Of a stretch of 64,000 nt of DNA, positions 1 to 12,464 are shown piece after piece. A program made the position numbers and the translations under genes. The notes below the pieces were generated by a model that was not told the origin of the DNA, searched no databases, and saw only the letters and a list, made by a program, of their open reading frames with translations. Origin of the DNA: Morella rubra (Eukaryota; Streptophyta; Magnoliopsida; Fagales; Myricaceae). The first letter of the stretch is position 1; the number at the start of each line of letters is the position of its first letter. The stretch is from assembly GCA_003952965.2 (NCBI GenBank), contig CM025856.1, positions 11,385,023 to 11,449,022 on the forward strand, in the 5' to 3' direction.

Positions 1-760
1 TTATTTCACCAAATGGGTAGAGGCTGAACCACTGGCAAAGATCACTGAACCAACATCCGAAAGTTTGTTTGGAAACATATGTCTGCGCTTCGGGCTACCT
101 CGGCAATAATCACCGACAATGGAAAATAGTTCGACAACAAAAATTCTGAGATTTTTGTTTAGAGCTCAACATCGAGAACCATTACTCATCTCCATACTTT
201 CCACAAGCTAATGGACAAGTAGAACTGGCAAACCGATCATTGCTGAAGATCATCAAGACAAAATTTGACGATTACAAGGGTTTATGGGAAGAAGAATTAC
301 CGGGGTATTATGGGCATACCGCACCACTGTCAGAACATCCACAAAGGAAACCCCGTTCGCTCTCACTTGGGCATCCGAGGCTGTAATCCCAGTCAAAATA
401 GAGCTCTCTCACCTCGAGTAATGACTTCACCCATGAAAGAATGAAGAAGAAAGGAAGCTAGACCTCGACCTACTAGAAAGAAGGAGAGAAGATGCACGGC
501 TCAAGATGGAAGCATACAAACAGAAGATCGCCAACTACTACAATGCTAAGGTTAGACCAGGTCATTTTATCCCTGGAGATTTAGTCCTCAAAAAATATAT
601 TGCTAGGAACCAAAGATCCACAACAAGGCAAATTGCACCAAATTGGGAAGGTCCATATCATATCGTCGGTTCCAAACAACTAGGAACATACTATTTGGAG
701 GATCTTCTTGGAAAAGTGCTACAACATCCATGAAACTTGGTGCACCTTAGAAAGTATTAT
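1..760 (+). mobile_element. Ty3 (Tat-type) retrotransposon, 3' end of pol
   Basis: The stretch reads as the end of a Ty3 integrase in shifting frames: an FTKWVEAEPL-like start, an ITDNG core (the second catalytic Asp) near 110-125, then several stops and frameshifts. An open piece at 506-733 carries the usual C-terminal tail with PNWEGPYHIV and YYLEDLLGK, and the closing HLRKYY motif follows a stop at about 733-765. This tail style is typical of the Tat lineage by family knowledge. The element is dead: frames are broken, and the 5' part lies outside the window. Family call is fairly sure, lineage less so. Confidence 0.8.
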
Positions 761-900
761 GCTTAGGCATTTTACATTTTATCTATGATATGCGTTTACA
801 CTTATGTTATGCTTTGATGTTTTGTTTATCTTGTTTACTATAAATGGAAAAGTCGAAGTTTTCTTCAAAACTACTTGTTGGGTGACAACGATGACAAACA

Positions 901-1330
901 CGAAATCCTATAACGACTTAGGAGAACCAAGGTTCCCAATCAAACTCAAGAGTAAGACAATCTCGGCGAATCTTGATTCTCAGTCGCATCTAAGACGAAA
1001 TCCTAAAACGACTTAAGAGAATTAAGGTTCCCAGTCACATTCAAGAGTAAGACGACCTCAGTGAACCCCAGTTCCAAGTTGCATCCAAGATGAAATCCTA
1101 AAATGACTTAGGAGAATTAAGGTTCCCAGTTGCATTCAAGAGTAAGAAGACCTTGGCGAACCCCGGTTCCTAGTTGCATCCAAGACGAAATCCTAAAATG
1201 ACTTAGGAGAACCAATGTTCCCAGTCGCATTCAAAAGTAAGACGACCTTGGCGAACCCTGGTTCTTAGTCGCATCCAAGAGAAAATCCTAAAATGACTCA
1301 GGAGAACTAAGGTTCCTGGTTTCATCCGAG
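901..1330 (+). repeat. 95-bp tandem repeat, about 4.5 units
   Basis: The phrase gaaatcctaaaa...gacttaggagaa recurs with starts at 902, 997, 1092, 1187 and about 1282, an exact 95-bp period. Units differ by scattered substitutions. The array lies just downstream of the pol end, where Tat-lineage elements often carry tandem repeats in the untranslated 3' region. Confidence 0.85.
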
Positions 1331-1671
1331 ATGAAGACTAAAAACGATCTTGAAAAATAATAGATCACAATGAAGATCACAAGTAGCAAAAGAAAGACAA
1401 TCAAATCCAACAGGATTTGAATGTTGGAAGCAGACCATAAAGTACGCAACCAACAATTATCACAAGAAGCAAACAAAGCTCAAGACAGATAAACCAAAGC
1501 TATCACAAGTAGTGAAAGAAAAATCGTCAAAGTTCAGAATTCGACAAATCCAAACCATATTATGAATGTGCATGAATAAAGACTCGAAGAAAACAGAAAA
1601 AAATACTATTACAAAAGCCTACTCTCCGCAGGAAGGAGATGAATGCCACAAGGTCCAAAGTTTTTCATAAG

Positions 1672-3350
1672 TTATTGATAGATAGAATCATCACGCTTAT
1701 CTTTGAGAACTTTAAAGCGCCTCCCTTCCTCCATGTGAGCCCTCTCAAGACACGTCATAGCCGTACTGATACACCTATATGCTAAGGCCGTAGGATCGCC
1801 AGGAAAAGTGGGCATCGCTGATAACTGAGCAAGGTGAAGGGAGAGACCAGTACTCTCCTCTAAGTTTTTCTTTTCAGCGGCGAAAGCGTCGGCAACTTCT
1901 CGCATAGCACGGTGCACTTCCACCAATTCACCCCGCAACACCTCTTCTATCTTCAACAAGGATGCGTAATACTAGCTCAAACGTCGCAAAACTTTTGTAT
2001 TCTTACGGGATAGGTCAAAGTCGAAGTCCAAACGCCTCTGCTCGAGTTCATAGCGGCATCTCGAGAAGTAATTTCATTTTCCAAGCCTGCCACCCTGGCC
2101 TTGTAAGTCTCAACTTGGGAACGGATTCCACGAGCCACAGTTTACACCTTGTCAGCCAACTTTTTTTAAGTCTCCAACTCGCCTGCAAGTCTTTGCAACT
2201 TCAAACGAGTATACTCTAACTCCTCATAATGTGCTAATTCAGTAGCATTAAGAGTAGCAACCAATGGTACACAATAAGACAGGTCCACATAATCTTGTCA
2301 ACTTTCACATGCTAAGGAGCTGGCAGAGCGTCTGTCATCATGTCCTCAATTAAAAAGGGTTGATCGTAAGGCCTTGAATGCCCTGCATGTGTAGCTAGAG
2401 GCTCAGATTCAGACTCGGAATCATCAAAGGTGGAACGGAAAACAACATGTCCTTTACCCTTAGCTGAAAGAGTTAAAGGCACTTCAGACCGACCAGCAAC
2501 ATTAACCGCCGACATCTAGGCTGGCCAGCCAGGATGGACCTAGAAGCGCCCAAACCACTAAAGATAGCAGCCCCAAGCACACTGGGTTACTCTGAAGAAG
2601 GCATTATTGCCGATGGGGAGGTCACAGACAACCCCTGACGATGGGAGTGCACCGAGCTGAATCTCGAAACCAACTCCAGCCTCAGGTAAATCTGACCCAC
2701 AGCGAAGAGCTGAAATCCGACAGAAGGATTGATACTCTCAGAGCCCGAGGAGCAATATGTCCCTTGTCACCAACCTGATCCACGATGGGAGTTTCAAGCA
2801 AGTCAAATGTCGGTGTAGTGAGTGGGCTAGGAGTCCCTGCCAAATCCCCTAAGGATAGGGGTGTCCTACTGCAAACAGAAGAGGGACCCGCTGGTACGAG
2901 GCTGAAAGAAGGAATCCCCACCTTGGGAATATCCCTCACCTCAGGCGTTGCCACCTTTGAACGAACCCTAGAAATAAGGCTAAATATGCGAAGAACATCT
3001 TCATAACCTACAAACAACAAAACAACAACAAGATCACAACCAGTAAATAAGGGAAGATGGAAATTTACAACCAAAAGGCACTCACCACTATTCATTCTAT
3101 GCTTTGAAGACTTGCGACCCAGAGGAGCCTCATCCTCATCCACCTCCTCCTCCACCTCGGCCTCAGAAGCAACGGAAAGAGATGTCTTTCTCTTCTACGA
3201 AGAAGGACGGTGGGAAGAACCCCCAGCCTCACGAGAGTGTCTCCGTTTGAAAGAGGCACTGCCCAAAGAAATGTGAGAAGAACCTATCTTGGAACCATCA
3301 CGCGAAGAACAATCGCCTATTTTCTTCATATTTCAACCGTTAGATCCTAT
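1672..3350 (-). pseudogene. Antisense accessory ORF of the Tat-type element, coiled-coil protein (decayed)
   Basis: On the minus strand an ATG at 3331 opens a Ser/Arg-rich then acidic stretch (EEEVDEDEAPLGRK) with one internal TAG. A likely intron at 3007-3086 (GTGAG...TTTGTAG) joins it to YEDVLRIFSLISRVRSK, a Pro/Thr/Ser-rich segment to 2682, a serine/acidic piece (2312-2515), and heptad-like coiled-coil pieces down to a stop at 1672. Several frameshifts and stops break it. Grande-like Tat elements are known to carry an antisense gene between pol and the 3' LTR, so I infer this is its equivalent. No enzyme domain is visible. Confidence 0.55.
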
Positions 3351-3540
3351 GACAATGTGAATATTGATGTACCATGATAATTTTGGGGTTAAATGTGACG
3401 ATTTTAGTAGTTTAGATCTCTTTTTGACATTTTATGTAATTTAGGGGCTAGAAGTTATGTTTCCTTTTAATTTTTTAATTTTAAATATTTATTTTTTAGT
3501 TAGATGTGGATATAGGTAGGTGACGTGGCATTGAATATTA

Positions 3541-4250
3541 GGACTGTTCAAGATTGGGCCAAAATCGATCGGCATGACAGAAACTGAAGACGATTTGTCT
3601 ATCAGCCCAATCCCCTTTGAAACTGAAGGGCTCGGTTTCAAGGGCTCGCCCCACCGAAACCAAACTGAATTGAGCCCAAAATTTAAAAAATATTTAGCCT
3701 TTACCCCTCCCTCGACCTCTTATCTCTCCCTTTTCCTGACTTATCATGTCTCTCTCCTCTCCTCTCCTCTTGCGTCGTATATTGCTCTCCCCTTTCTCTT
3801 GGTCATCGTTGCCGCCACTCAGTCATCTCTCTCTCTCTCTTCACTGCCTTTCTCTCCTTGGTGCGACGCTGCCCTAGCCATGGTCGTCGGCTTGTCTCTC
3901 TCAAGCTTTTGGGCGATTTTGTTCTAAATATGGAAGATGCTTTTGGTTGTTAGTTATTGGGTTGTTCTGGGTGATTTCGGTTTTGTTTGATCATTGGTTG
4001 TTCACAGAAATATTCATTGTTCATTGGTTGGTTGTTTACGGTGATTTTGTTGTTCTTTAGTTATTGTTGGCTGTTCATCGGGGGTTGAAAACCAACCAAG
4101 ACCAAATCGACGTCAGTCCTTTCAATCTTAGGAGGCCTCAATTCGATAGTCGGCATAGATTTTCTTAAAATTGACCACCTTAGTTCAGCCCTCGATGAGG
4201 GCGAAAATCAAGTTGAGGGGTCGAGTTTCACCCTATTGAATGTGTTAAAA
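3541..4250. mobile_element. Possible non-autonomous hAT-like element
   Basis: The left part contains 'gggccaaaatcgatcgg' and repeated 'aaccaaactgaa' phrases, and the right part has matching inverse-type phrases such as 'accaagaccaaatcgac' and 'tcgagtttcacccta'. Such phrases are common in plant hAT MITEs, but I could not fix exact ends or an 8-bp target duplication. The centre has a CT-rich tract (3,710-3,850). A short ORF at 3574-3927 is low complexity and is not called. Confidence 0.3.
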
Positions 4251-5029
4251 GCGACATGCGGTATCCTATTATTGGGTGTGACTTCGTTAATGCAATGGTA
4301 GGACCTTTTTGACATTCATAGTAAAACATTTTGTTCAAATGTAAAACTATTATTTTACATAAAATTTTCTCCATTGAAATATTTTTAGGAAAAAAAATTT
4401 ATCTTTCAGTGTTTTGTATTATTCTTTTAAAAATATTTTCTTACAAATATTTGTGATGTTTGACAGGCTTAATGATTTACATATTTGCATAAAAAATTTT
4501 AATTCTTGCTATAGATTAAATAATTAGGCTCCACAAGAAATAAAATCTACAATCAAAAATTCATATGGAATTTATAGTCGACATTTTCTTTGTCTGAAAT
4601 GCCCTTCTAAGGCAAAATTTAAAATTTAAAAATAAATAGATTAATGAAATAGAGTTTCAATATTTTTATTTAAAAAATATTGCTTTTTATTTAGATATCA
4701 TTTATATTATTTTTAATGGTATTTTTTAATATTTCTAGTAATTTTTTCATGGAGGGACATTTTGATAATTTTATGTGTGGTTTAACACCCAAATCAAACA
4801 TAAGGCGATGATTGATTGTTTTTGAAACATATGAAGTGGAATAAAACATTTTGGAACTTAAGGGGGGCTTATTGTTTTTAGGAAAAGAATAGAGTTTTTC
4901 TAGTTGATTGGAAAATTTTTTACTTTGACCTCATTTTCAGGTGCTTACGCAAAAAAATTATAAAATTTATTCTCCAAGTAATCAAACGGACCATTAGTCA
5001 AGCATTTTTTTTTATAAGTCTTCACTTAG
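4251..5029. other. AT-rich intergenic DNA
   Basis: No gene, RNA or clear repeat structure is visible. The stretch is dominated by A/T runs and has no ORF with recognisable content. Confidence 0.5.
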
Positions 5030-8000
5030 CTACCCGCCCTGGATGGGTACATGCATTCTCTTTGTAATCGTAATTGATACTAATGTAAATTTTAGGCCTC
5101 AAGATTTGAAAATATAATACATAATATGCAATAATCATCAACAATATATTATATCATTCTGTAAGCATGCACATAACATTATAAATACAAACTTTAATTT
5201 CATACAATAAACATATGAAAATTTTATAAAATACATCACTCTCCTTTGTTCAAGATTGCTATGATTTCAACATGAAAGAATCAAGTAATATATTAAACAT
5301 AAAAAATTCATAAAAACCTATGCTGTCCACATTCAAAAGACTCTCTTTAATAAACATAAAAATAACTTTTATAATATTCTATATTATGCACAATGTTACC
5401 CCAACCCTCTAAATATTCTTGATAATCTTAATTTTCTTTAATAATTATGATTAATTTATATTATTAATTTCGGATTTAATTATTTAATTATTAGTAAATA
5501 GTGTAAAATTCCTAGAAAGTTCTATATATCCAAAACTTATGATAAAAATATCCTCATTCTTGCCTTTTCAAGCTCTTTCATGTAATTAACTATTTTCCTC
5601 ATGTCAATGTCCTAATAATTTTATAAATTATTTTTATATGCTGGAAAAGATGATTTTGCCTTAAAGCTTGTTTTTGCCCTAATTTATTCCAGAAACTCTA
5701 TTTTTCCCAATCTTTTTGCTGGAAATGTTTTGTTTCATTGTTTTCTTAGTCAATAGAACCTAATTGATGGATGTCCTGCCTTGTTTGATTAATTTCTTAG
5801 AATTTTTATTTTTAATTAGGGTTTTGGGCTTAGATTGCATGTTTTAGTGTTTTGGGCTCAGAAAACCACATCTTTTTGGGCCTATCTTCAGCCCACTCGA
5901 CCAGCCTTAGCCCATGAGCAAGTCATCACCTCCTTTGACCAAGGAAAATCAGTCAAAGCCATAGATTCACTTAGTAATCATTACCAATCATTAAATGTTC
6001 ACAAACCACTATACACTTGTCTCCTCCTAGGTTGCTGCCACCCATAGCCTCCATTGCTGAACCAATGCTTGCACAGATGCCCTAATCTAGTGGTAGGCAT
6101 GATCATGGTGTCTCTCTTAACCCTAGCAACATAGATCATAACCCTAAGTTTAACCCTAGTCAAGAACTAGTATAAATAGCATGCAAGTGTGAGGGTTTCT
6201 CCTCATGTTCGGCAATCTTAGAGAGAGGGAGAGAGTGATAGAGAGCTTGGAGAAAGTTTGGAAAGGAGAAGAGGAGGTTCTAGCCGATTGAAGCCAAGAG
6301 GTGATTTTGAGGAGTTTTTTTGAATTTCTTGGAGAGTTCATTCGAAATTGGCATGCTTTGATGCTTTGATCTTGTTTTGATGTTATTAGGTTCTAATATG
6401 GTGTTTCATTTAGGTTTTGTTATTACTAAAGCTTGAAGAGATTGATTAAGGTAAGAGGTTAGTTTGGATGTTAACAGTGTTCTTAGTATTTTAATGATTT
6501 AGGCTAATAACATGCAATTCTTTGATCTGGAACTTTTCATTAGGTTGATTATGTGCTAGAGGAATGATCAATTCAATTTGATGTTGGAAGATTTTGAAGA
6601 ATTGATGAAATTGTGAAGATTAGGTCATTTTACCCCCTTTGAAGATTTTATGATGATTTTTGTGTATTTGTTTTGCATGTCTCAGTTTTTAGATCCCTAA
6701 GAGGTATTAGAAGCATGTAGGATTGAATTGGTGCAATGATTTATGTGGAAATTCGAAGATATGCTTAATTTGGTCAAGACTAGCCTGTTTTAGCTTAATT
6801 CTTGATATCAGTGTGTTTAGGGATTTTTATTATATAAAAAAGACATTATTTTGATGTGAAATTTTGAGACATGAATATAGACACCATTAGGAGCCTCTGG
6901 TTAAAATTTCATGTTATTTGGAGTTAAGATGATTTTGTTATGAATTTTTGAATTTGTATGTGAAAATTGTGTTTTTGCTTAAAACGGATCTGTTTGGATA
7001 TTTTAGAATTGTGCTTGTTTCTCTGATCTTTTGTGTTGTTTATATGGGCTTAATGTCTGGTGTTTTGGCCAAGCTTTGGGCTTGGATTGGGAAGTCCAAA
7101 GTTTGACACCTAAAGGACCCATTAAGCCTTGTTTTTAAGGACCAAATGATTGGGCCTCTTTTTGTTTCTTTGGACCAGCCCAAGTGGTTTTCTACGGCCA
7201 CTGACCACTTATGAAAGTGGGCTTGTCAGCAAGCCCAAGTGCAAGTCCACATTGAAATTGGATTATTGACATTGGACCTTTGACCTAGGTTTGACTAATG
7301 AGATTAGTTATGCTTAATTCCTTGATTATGGAAAAGTATTGCATATTATTTATATGGTATTTACTCTGGAAATAAATACATGTTTATGAATTAATTTGCA
7401 AAGGATATGGATTAATTATGGAAATGATATATTTTTGGAAAATATATCGAGTTATGGATTTTTGGATGTCTTGTTGTGTTTACATAGCATTTTGCATAAA
7501 AATATTAAAGGATGACACCTTTTATGGAAATGCTTATATAGGGTGACGGTACCGATCACGAGGGAGTACAACCATCACTATTAGATAGGATGGCCCTGGA
7601 GTAGTAGGCAAATGGGCCTTTACTCGTGTCCTAGGACAGCGGAATGTCTAAGATTATCCTAAAGTGCAGGGGAGATGGACACATAACCCTGGCCGCTGGG
7701 GTGAATCAGATGGATTTGTAAGGAAAGGTTGCCATTAAAAATAAAAGAAAAAGTGCATTGCATACTGTGTATTGCATCATTGCCTGTATATACTATAACT
7801 ATATACTGTATGACTATGTTGCATACTGCATATTATCTCTCTAGTATTATGATTTGCATATGATCTGCTCATGAACTAATGCTTATTGGATATGAACTTC
7901 TTATTGATTATGTTTTGTATGGAAGCTGTCACATACCCCCATTCCACCCTTATTGAGTTCTTAAGACTCACCCTTTGTCTGTTTTTTTTTTATAAGTTAG

Positions 8001-8702
8001 ATGCCAATATTTGATTCATTTGTAACCCATGAAATAATTACCCATGTCCTCGTCATCCACATTTTTGCCCTGGTGACCGACAGCCTCGAGATGATAGTGG
8101 ACTGTTAGCCCTCCTTAGTCCAGAAAGATCTGCCGCTTGAGTTTCCCCGGGAGAATGGCCCCGTGGGAGAGAACGACCATCACATAGAGTGGATTGACCT
8201 CATCAGTTCCTTTGATGACAAAGGCAAAGACTCCTTTGGATGTTGTTTTATGTTTCTTTCTTTTATTTGTTTGTGTGACATGTTTGTAATTAATCTGAAC
8301 AATAGGGTTAGAGATTTATTTATTTGTGGGCTTACTTATGCTAGCCTAATGAGCTGTAACCCCTAATCCCTAACCCCAAATGTTTGGTTTGTTATTTTGT
8401 TTGTTTGTTTGTTTCTCTCTTTTTAATGTTGTTCCTGATATCGATAGTCATGACTCGTTTATGCGAAAATATCTCTTTAATTCTTCTTCTAACTTGACTT
8501 CAATTTTCTCCTGCTTAATTTCTGAATATATATTCAATAAGTCTTCCGCTGGTTTTATTTATACTAATTTTTCTTTAAACATCCCAAAGACTTTTCCACA
8601 GTCTTGAGACTTATAGATAAGTACGTGTCGTAACCTCGCCATATATGCACCTCTGTTACTGTAAAGAAAGCTTAGAGGCTAATACGCACACGGGCGTGAT
8701 AG
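5030..8702 (+). mobile_element. Long LTR-like block, possible solo LTR of a chromovirus (Del/Tekay type)
   Basis: This gene-free block has features I associate with the very long LTRs of Del/Tekay chromoviruses. These are a TATA box at 6171 followed by a GA-rich leader, a G-rich segment near 7540-7740 (gggtgacggtaccgatcacg), 'attgagttcttaagactcac' at about 7950, and an end near 8700 with 'aagtacgtgtcgtaacctcg' and 'cgggcgtgata'. The left end may be at about 5030 (tagctacccgccctggatgg). No matching second LTR and no gag-pol is present, and I saw no certain target duplication, so the call is tentative. Confidence 0.3.
6171..6179 (+). promoter_or_regulatory. TATA box (TATAAATAG)
   Basis: A consensus TATAAATAG is followed about 25-30 bases later by a GA-rich leader (gagagagggagagagtg). 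No coding exon follows, so this probably drives (or drove) the LTR-like block and not a host gene. Confidence 0.4.
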
Positions 8703-8721
8703 TTATAAACATCAAAGTTTT

Positions 8722-9060
8722 AGGGTTAATATATTTTTCACCCACCTACTATTGGGGTTCTGACATTTTGCACCATAAACTACCGATTTCATTACAGTTA
8801 GCCCTCAACTACCAATTGTCTTTAGTTTGTACCCCGTCGTTAATTTAGACATAAATTACTATTTTAGTTAAGTGAAACGACAATTTTATTTCAATGTATG
8901 GGGGGAAAGTCGTCATTTCACTGAATCAAAATAATAATTTTCATCAAAATTAACGGGGGTACAAAGTGAAGACAAATTGGTAGTTGAGGAGCTAACTGTA
9001 ATAAAATCAGTAGTTTATGATGCAAAGTGTGAGAATCTCAATAGTCAGATAGTATATTGT
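8722..9060. mobile_element. MITE with terminal inverted repeats of about 110 bp
   Basis: The left arm (ccataaactaccgatttcat, then ctcaactaccaattgtc, then tttgtacccc near 8836) is mirrored by the right arm (ggggtacaaagtg, gacaaattggtagttgag, atcagtagtttatgatgcaa). A spacer of about 100 bp separates the arms. There is no coding content. The outermost ends have diverged, so boundaries are good to about 15 bp. Confidence 0.7.
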
Positions 9061-9111
9061 TTTGAAACTTTTAGATCGTACTATAAACATGTGAAATTCT
9101 ATAATAGAAAA

Positions 9112-9460
9112 GCTTAATTACTGATATAGTCTCTGTAGTATTCATTTTTAACAAAAACAGTCCTTATGGTACAATTTTAAATAGTTCAATCTTTGTGGTA
9201 TATTTTTTAGACATGTAGGTCCTCTCGTCCACCAAAAGTTAGTCAACTAATAGGAACGAAATCCGTGATAGATTATCCGACCCTAAAATTAGACATCCTA
9301 ACCCTAATCTCATGTCGATCTTCCGCTAGTCGAGTAACTTTTGGTAAATAGGAGGACTCATATGTCCAAAAAATAAACCACTGGAATCAACCTGTCCAAA
9401 GTTGTATCATGGGGATTAATTTATTAAAAGTCAATACCACATGGATTGTAACAACAACTA
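9112..9460. mobile_element. MITE with inverted repeats of about 130 bp
   Basis: Left arm features (ctgtagtattcattttta, tatggtacaattttaaa, tttttagacatgtaggtcct, ccaaaagttagtcaact) are mirrored from about 9330 to 9455 (agtaacttttggtaaatagg, catatgtccaaaaaataaac, agttgtatcatggggatt, agtcaataccacatggat). It carries no protein and is diverged, thus fairly old. Confidence 0.65.
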
Positions 9461-9696
9461 GGCCTAAAAGAAATCACATACATACAAAATTACTATAATT
9501 TAAACATGAGTCAATCATCAAGAAATAGCACGCATAATAGAAATGCTCGTGATTATATCATTTCATGTAATAATATTTTATAACAATTTTACAGTAACAT
9601 GATGCATATATACTTCAAGAATTTCCAAGGAAACGTATGATTCTTAAAATGTAGTCTAGGTACGTTTAACAAAATACTAGTATAATAACTTGATTT

Positions 9697-10120
9697 TTGA
9701 AACTTATGTACCCATTTTGTCTATAGGTTTTGATCTCTTTTAACAAATTGTCTTTCAATTTTTAAGTTATTCGTAAAGGTCCTTGAGTCTGCAATTTTGA
9801 TCAAACAAATCCTTTTTGTTAAACTTCTATTTATAAAGTTAACAATTCACACGTCAATTTCAATCATAAGTTAATACATGTTACCTAAAATTAAAATTAC
9901 TTGACTTATAATTTTTTAAAGTTTTTCTTAATTTTTTTATTATTTTTTAAATAAAACAAAATAAATTATTTGAAAAAAAATTAGCAAAAGAAAATTTAAA
10001 AAACTTATAAGTCACATGATTTTATAAACTCATGGACCTTTATAATCAATTTGAAAACCGAGAGATGATTTGTTAAAAGAAGTCAAAACGTAACGGATAA
10101 AATGGATACTTAACCCTTAA
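9697..10120. mobile_element. AT-rich MITE with inverted repeats of about 90 bp
   Basis: The left arm 'gtacccattttgtctatagg' with 'cttttaacaaattgtc' and 'taaaggtccttgag' is mirrored by 'ctcatggacctttata', 'gatgatttgttaaaag' and 'cggataaaatggatact'. The core is A/T homopolymer-rich and non-coding. Confidence 0.65.
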
Positions 10121-10918
10121 TTTTAACCTTGCTGGTTTTAAGCAATTTAGACTCAGAAATTTTTTAAAAGAAAGAGAAGGGTGATGTTCGTTTTTATGAA
10201 ATCTTTAGGATTCTGATGAAATTGTGAATATTTAGGTGATGTTAAAGTTTAATTGGTGTGCGTGCAAAAGTTGTTAAAAGGGATTGGTGTGTGTAAAAAA
10301 GGTAATAAAGTGTTGTATTAAAATACGTGTATGTTGTGATGTTTGGATTGTAAAAATAAAAATAGGATACAAATCCTATAAAAAAGCTCAACACGAACAT
10401 GCCCAAGGATTTAGGCTTGTTTTGTCATTCCCTGATAAAGATTAGTAAAATACAGAAAAGCTCATTTAAAACATAGTTTAAAAAGAGTTTTTAACATTTG
10501 CAAAAGACTAGGCTGCTCTGGTTTAAAATTTAAATATGTTTCATAATTTTTGAAATTTAAAACTGTTCAGATTATCAAAATTTCAAAGAGATAAAAATTG
10601 TCTCTTCTTTAAAATTTAAATACTTTTAAACGGATAGTACTTTTCAATAAAATCAAAATTTGAAATTAAAAAAAGTAATTTCAGTTTTCATTCCCATATC
10701 ATGTTAACTTCACGTCTGATTTAGCAACAAATCAATAATAAATCAAATAAAATTAATTACAAAACTAAAATAATTAAAACCTTTTTTGAAAATTAATTAA
10801 TATGATAATAAAAAATAACAAAATAAATGAATTTTTACTAAAAAAATAAATGAAAAATACCTTCAAAGTGGCTTCGAGCCACCTCAGGTTGGGGTGGCAG
10901 CCTTCGCTCTTTTGCCTC
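10121..10918. other. AT-rich intergenic DNA
   Basis: No gene or clear repeat was recognised. The stretch is rich in short 'aaaatttaaa' phrases. The ORF-sized frame crossing 10,838-11,032 runs into the next element and is not gene-like. Confidence 0.4.
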
Positions 10919-11782
10919 TAGGGGTGGGTAACGGTAGAACCGGAGGCGGAATTTAAGATTCCACTTCCAGTTGCCGAAATTCCGGGAAGGAGATATCAGT
11001 TTGGAATTTAAAATCAAAACAGATCCAATCATCCAAATTCAAAACCAAAACAAATCCAATCATCCAAATTTGAAATGAAAACAGATCCAATCATCCAATC
11101 TCCAATACACAACGAAAACAGATCCAATCATGCAAATTCGAAACCACAACATATCCACTCATCCAAATTCAAAATTCCAATCAGATTAATAATTCCAAAA
11201 AAAATCACAAGTTTTAATGATAATCACATAACAAACCTTACTTTCAAGTCTCTAACACAATTCACAATTTCAAAAATAAAGAAAAACAAAATAAACAATA
11301 GCAAAAATACGAGACTAGAGAGGGAGATCGGTTGAGAGAAGTGCGACTGCGGGCGAGATCTCAAATCTGAGACTGAGAGCAGTGTGAGAGGTGGCGGCGC
11401 AGAGAGATAAAATACCACATTTGAGACTAAGAGCACTTAGAGCGACGACGTAGAGAGATGAAATAGCACAATAGCATAGTTGAGACTTTCATAGAGAGAT
11501 AGACATATGAGAGAGAGCTGAGCACCAAGATGAGCGAACAGAGATGATTGAAAATTTGAGAGAGCAGAGAGACTGAGAGGGGGGGTGAGACCCTGCAATG
11601 ATAAGTTTATAACCTAGGGTTTTTTTGTTTGAAACACTGGGTATATCAAAACTATGTCATTTTGATACCTAGATTTTAAAAACAATTTGTTGGCTCCGAT
11701 TCCTGACGGGATATAGTGGTCAGATGCAGATGACGATGTTGTAACCGGAATTTCAGTTCCGATGGTACTTTTGCCCAGCCCT
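10919..11782. mobile_element. Non-autonomous hAT-like element with internal minisatellite
   Basis: The left end TAGGGGTGGGTAACGG faces a right end ...TTTTGCCCAGCCCTA, a TIR style seen in plant hAT elements. Subterminal 'gaaccggaggcggaatt' and 'gtaaccggaatttcagttcc' also mirror each other. At 11,020-11,190 the unit 'acagatccaatcatccaaat' repeats about five times every 30-36 bp with variation. No convincing 8-bp target duplication was seen, and there is no transposase. Confidence 0.5.
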
Positions 11783-11852
11783 AGGCTGCTCAACCACAAT
11801 GGCACCATGCATGCTCATTTATTTTTCTAGCTTTTTTTTGGTTTAATTTTTT

Positions 11853-12464
11853 GGCTTAATCAGCCCACTAGTCCTCTGGGTATTGCCTAATTCCAAATTG
11901 ATCCTTAGGGTAAGTTTCATTTTATACTGTGAAATTCTTCTTATCCTAAAGCGGTCATTTCTTCAAATCGAGTAACTTTGTAAATGAAAAAAATTCAAAC
12001 GTGGCTAACAGGAGCACATGTTAACCATTTGTCAATAACTATGTGTTCTCATTAGTTTCAAATCCCCCGCATGCTATGTATGACCAGTCCATATTAATTT
12101 TAATTCTACTTCAATTTTTCTACGTCAGGTTGGACCAACTCAATTTTTACGAGAGAGTTGACGGGGGCAATTTTTTTCTTGTCAAACAAAGAGAATTTAA
12201 GGTTGAATTAACATTAATGTGACCAAGAAAAAAAAGAATTAACATTAATGTGGAGTAGTCATACATGACTCGTTGGGTGATTTAGAAATTAAAGGGAGAC
12301 ACATAGTTATTGAGAATTGGTTAACATGTGTCACATTAACCACGTTGGATTTGTTCTATTTACAGGATCACTTGAGTTGACGAAATGAACATTTCAGGAC
12401 AAAAAGAATTTCACATGGATTAATTTGAGATTAGACAATAGCTTGCCAGTGGACTAATTAAGCC
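11853..12464. mobile_element. Mutator-type long-TIR MITE with 9-bp TSD
   Basis: Ends GGCTTAATCAGCCCACTAG and the mirrored CCAGTGGACTAATTAAGCC are flanked by a perfect 9-bp duplication TAATTTTTT (11,844-11,852 and 12,465-12,473). Inverted arms extend over about 200 bp: 'cacatgttaaccatttgtc' is mirrored by 'ggttaacatgtgtcacatt', and 'tgtgaaattcttcttatcct' by 'ggacaaaaagaatttcacat'. The 9-bp duplication and long arms fit Mutator-derived MITEs. No coding sequence. Confidence 0.8.
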
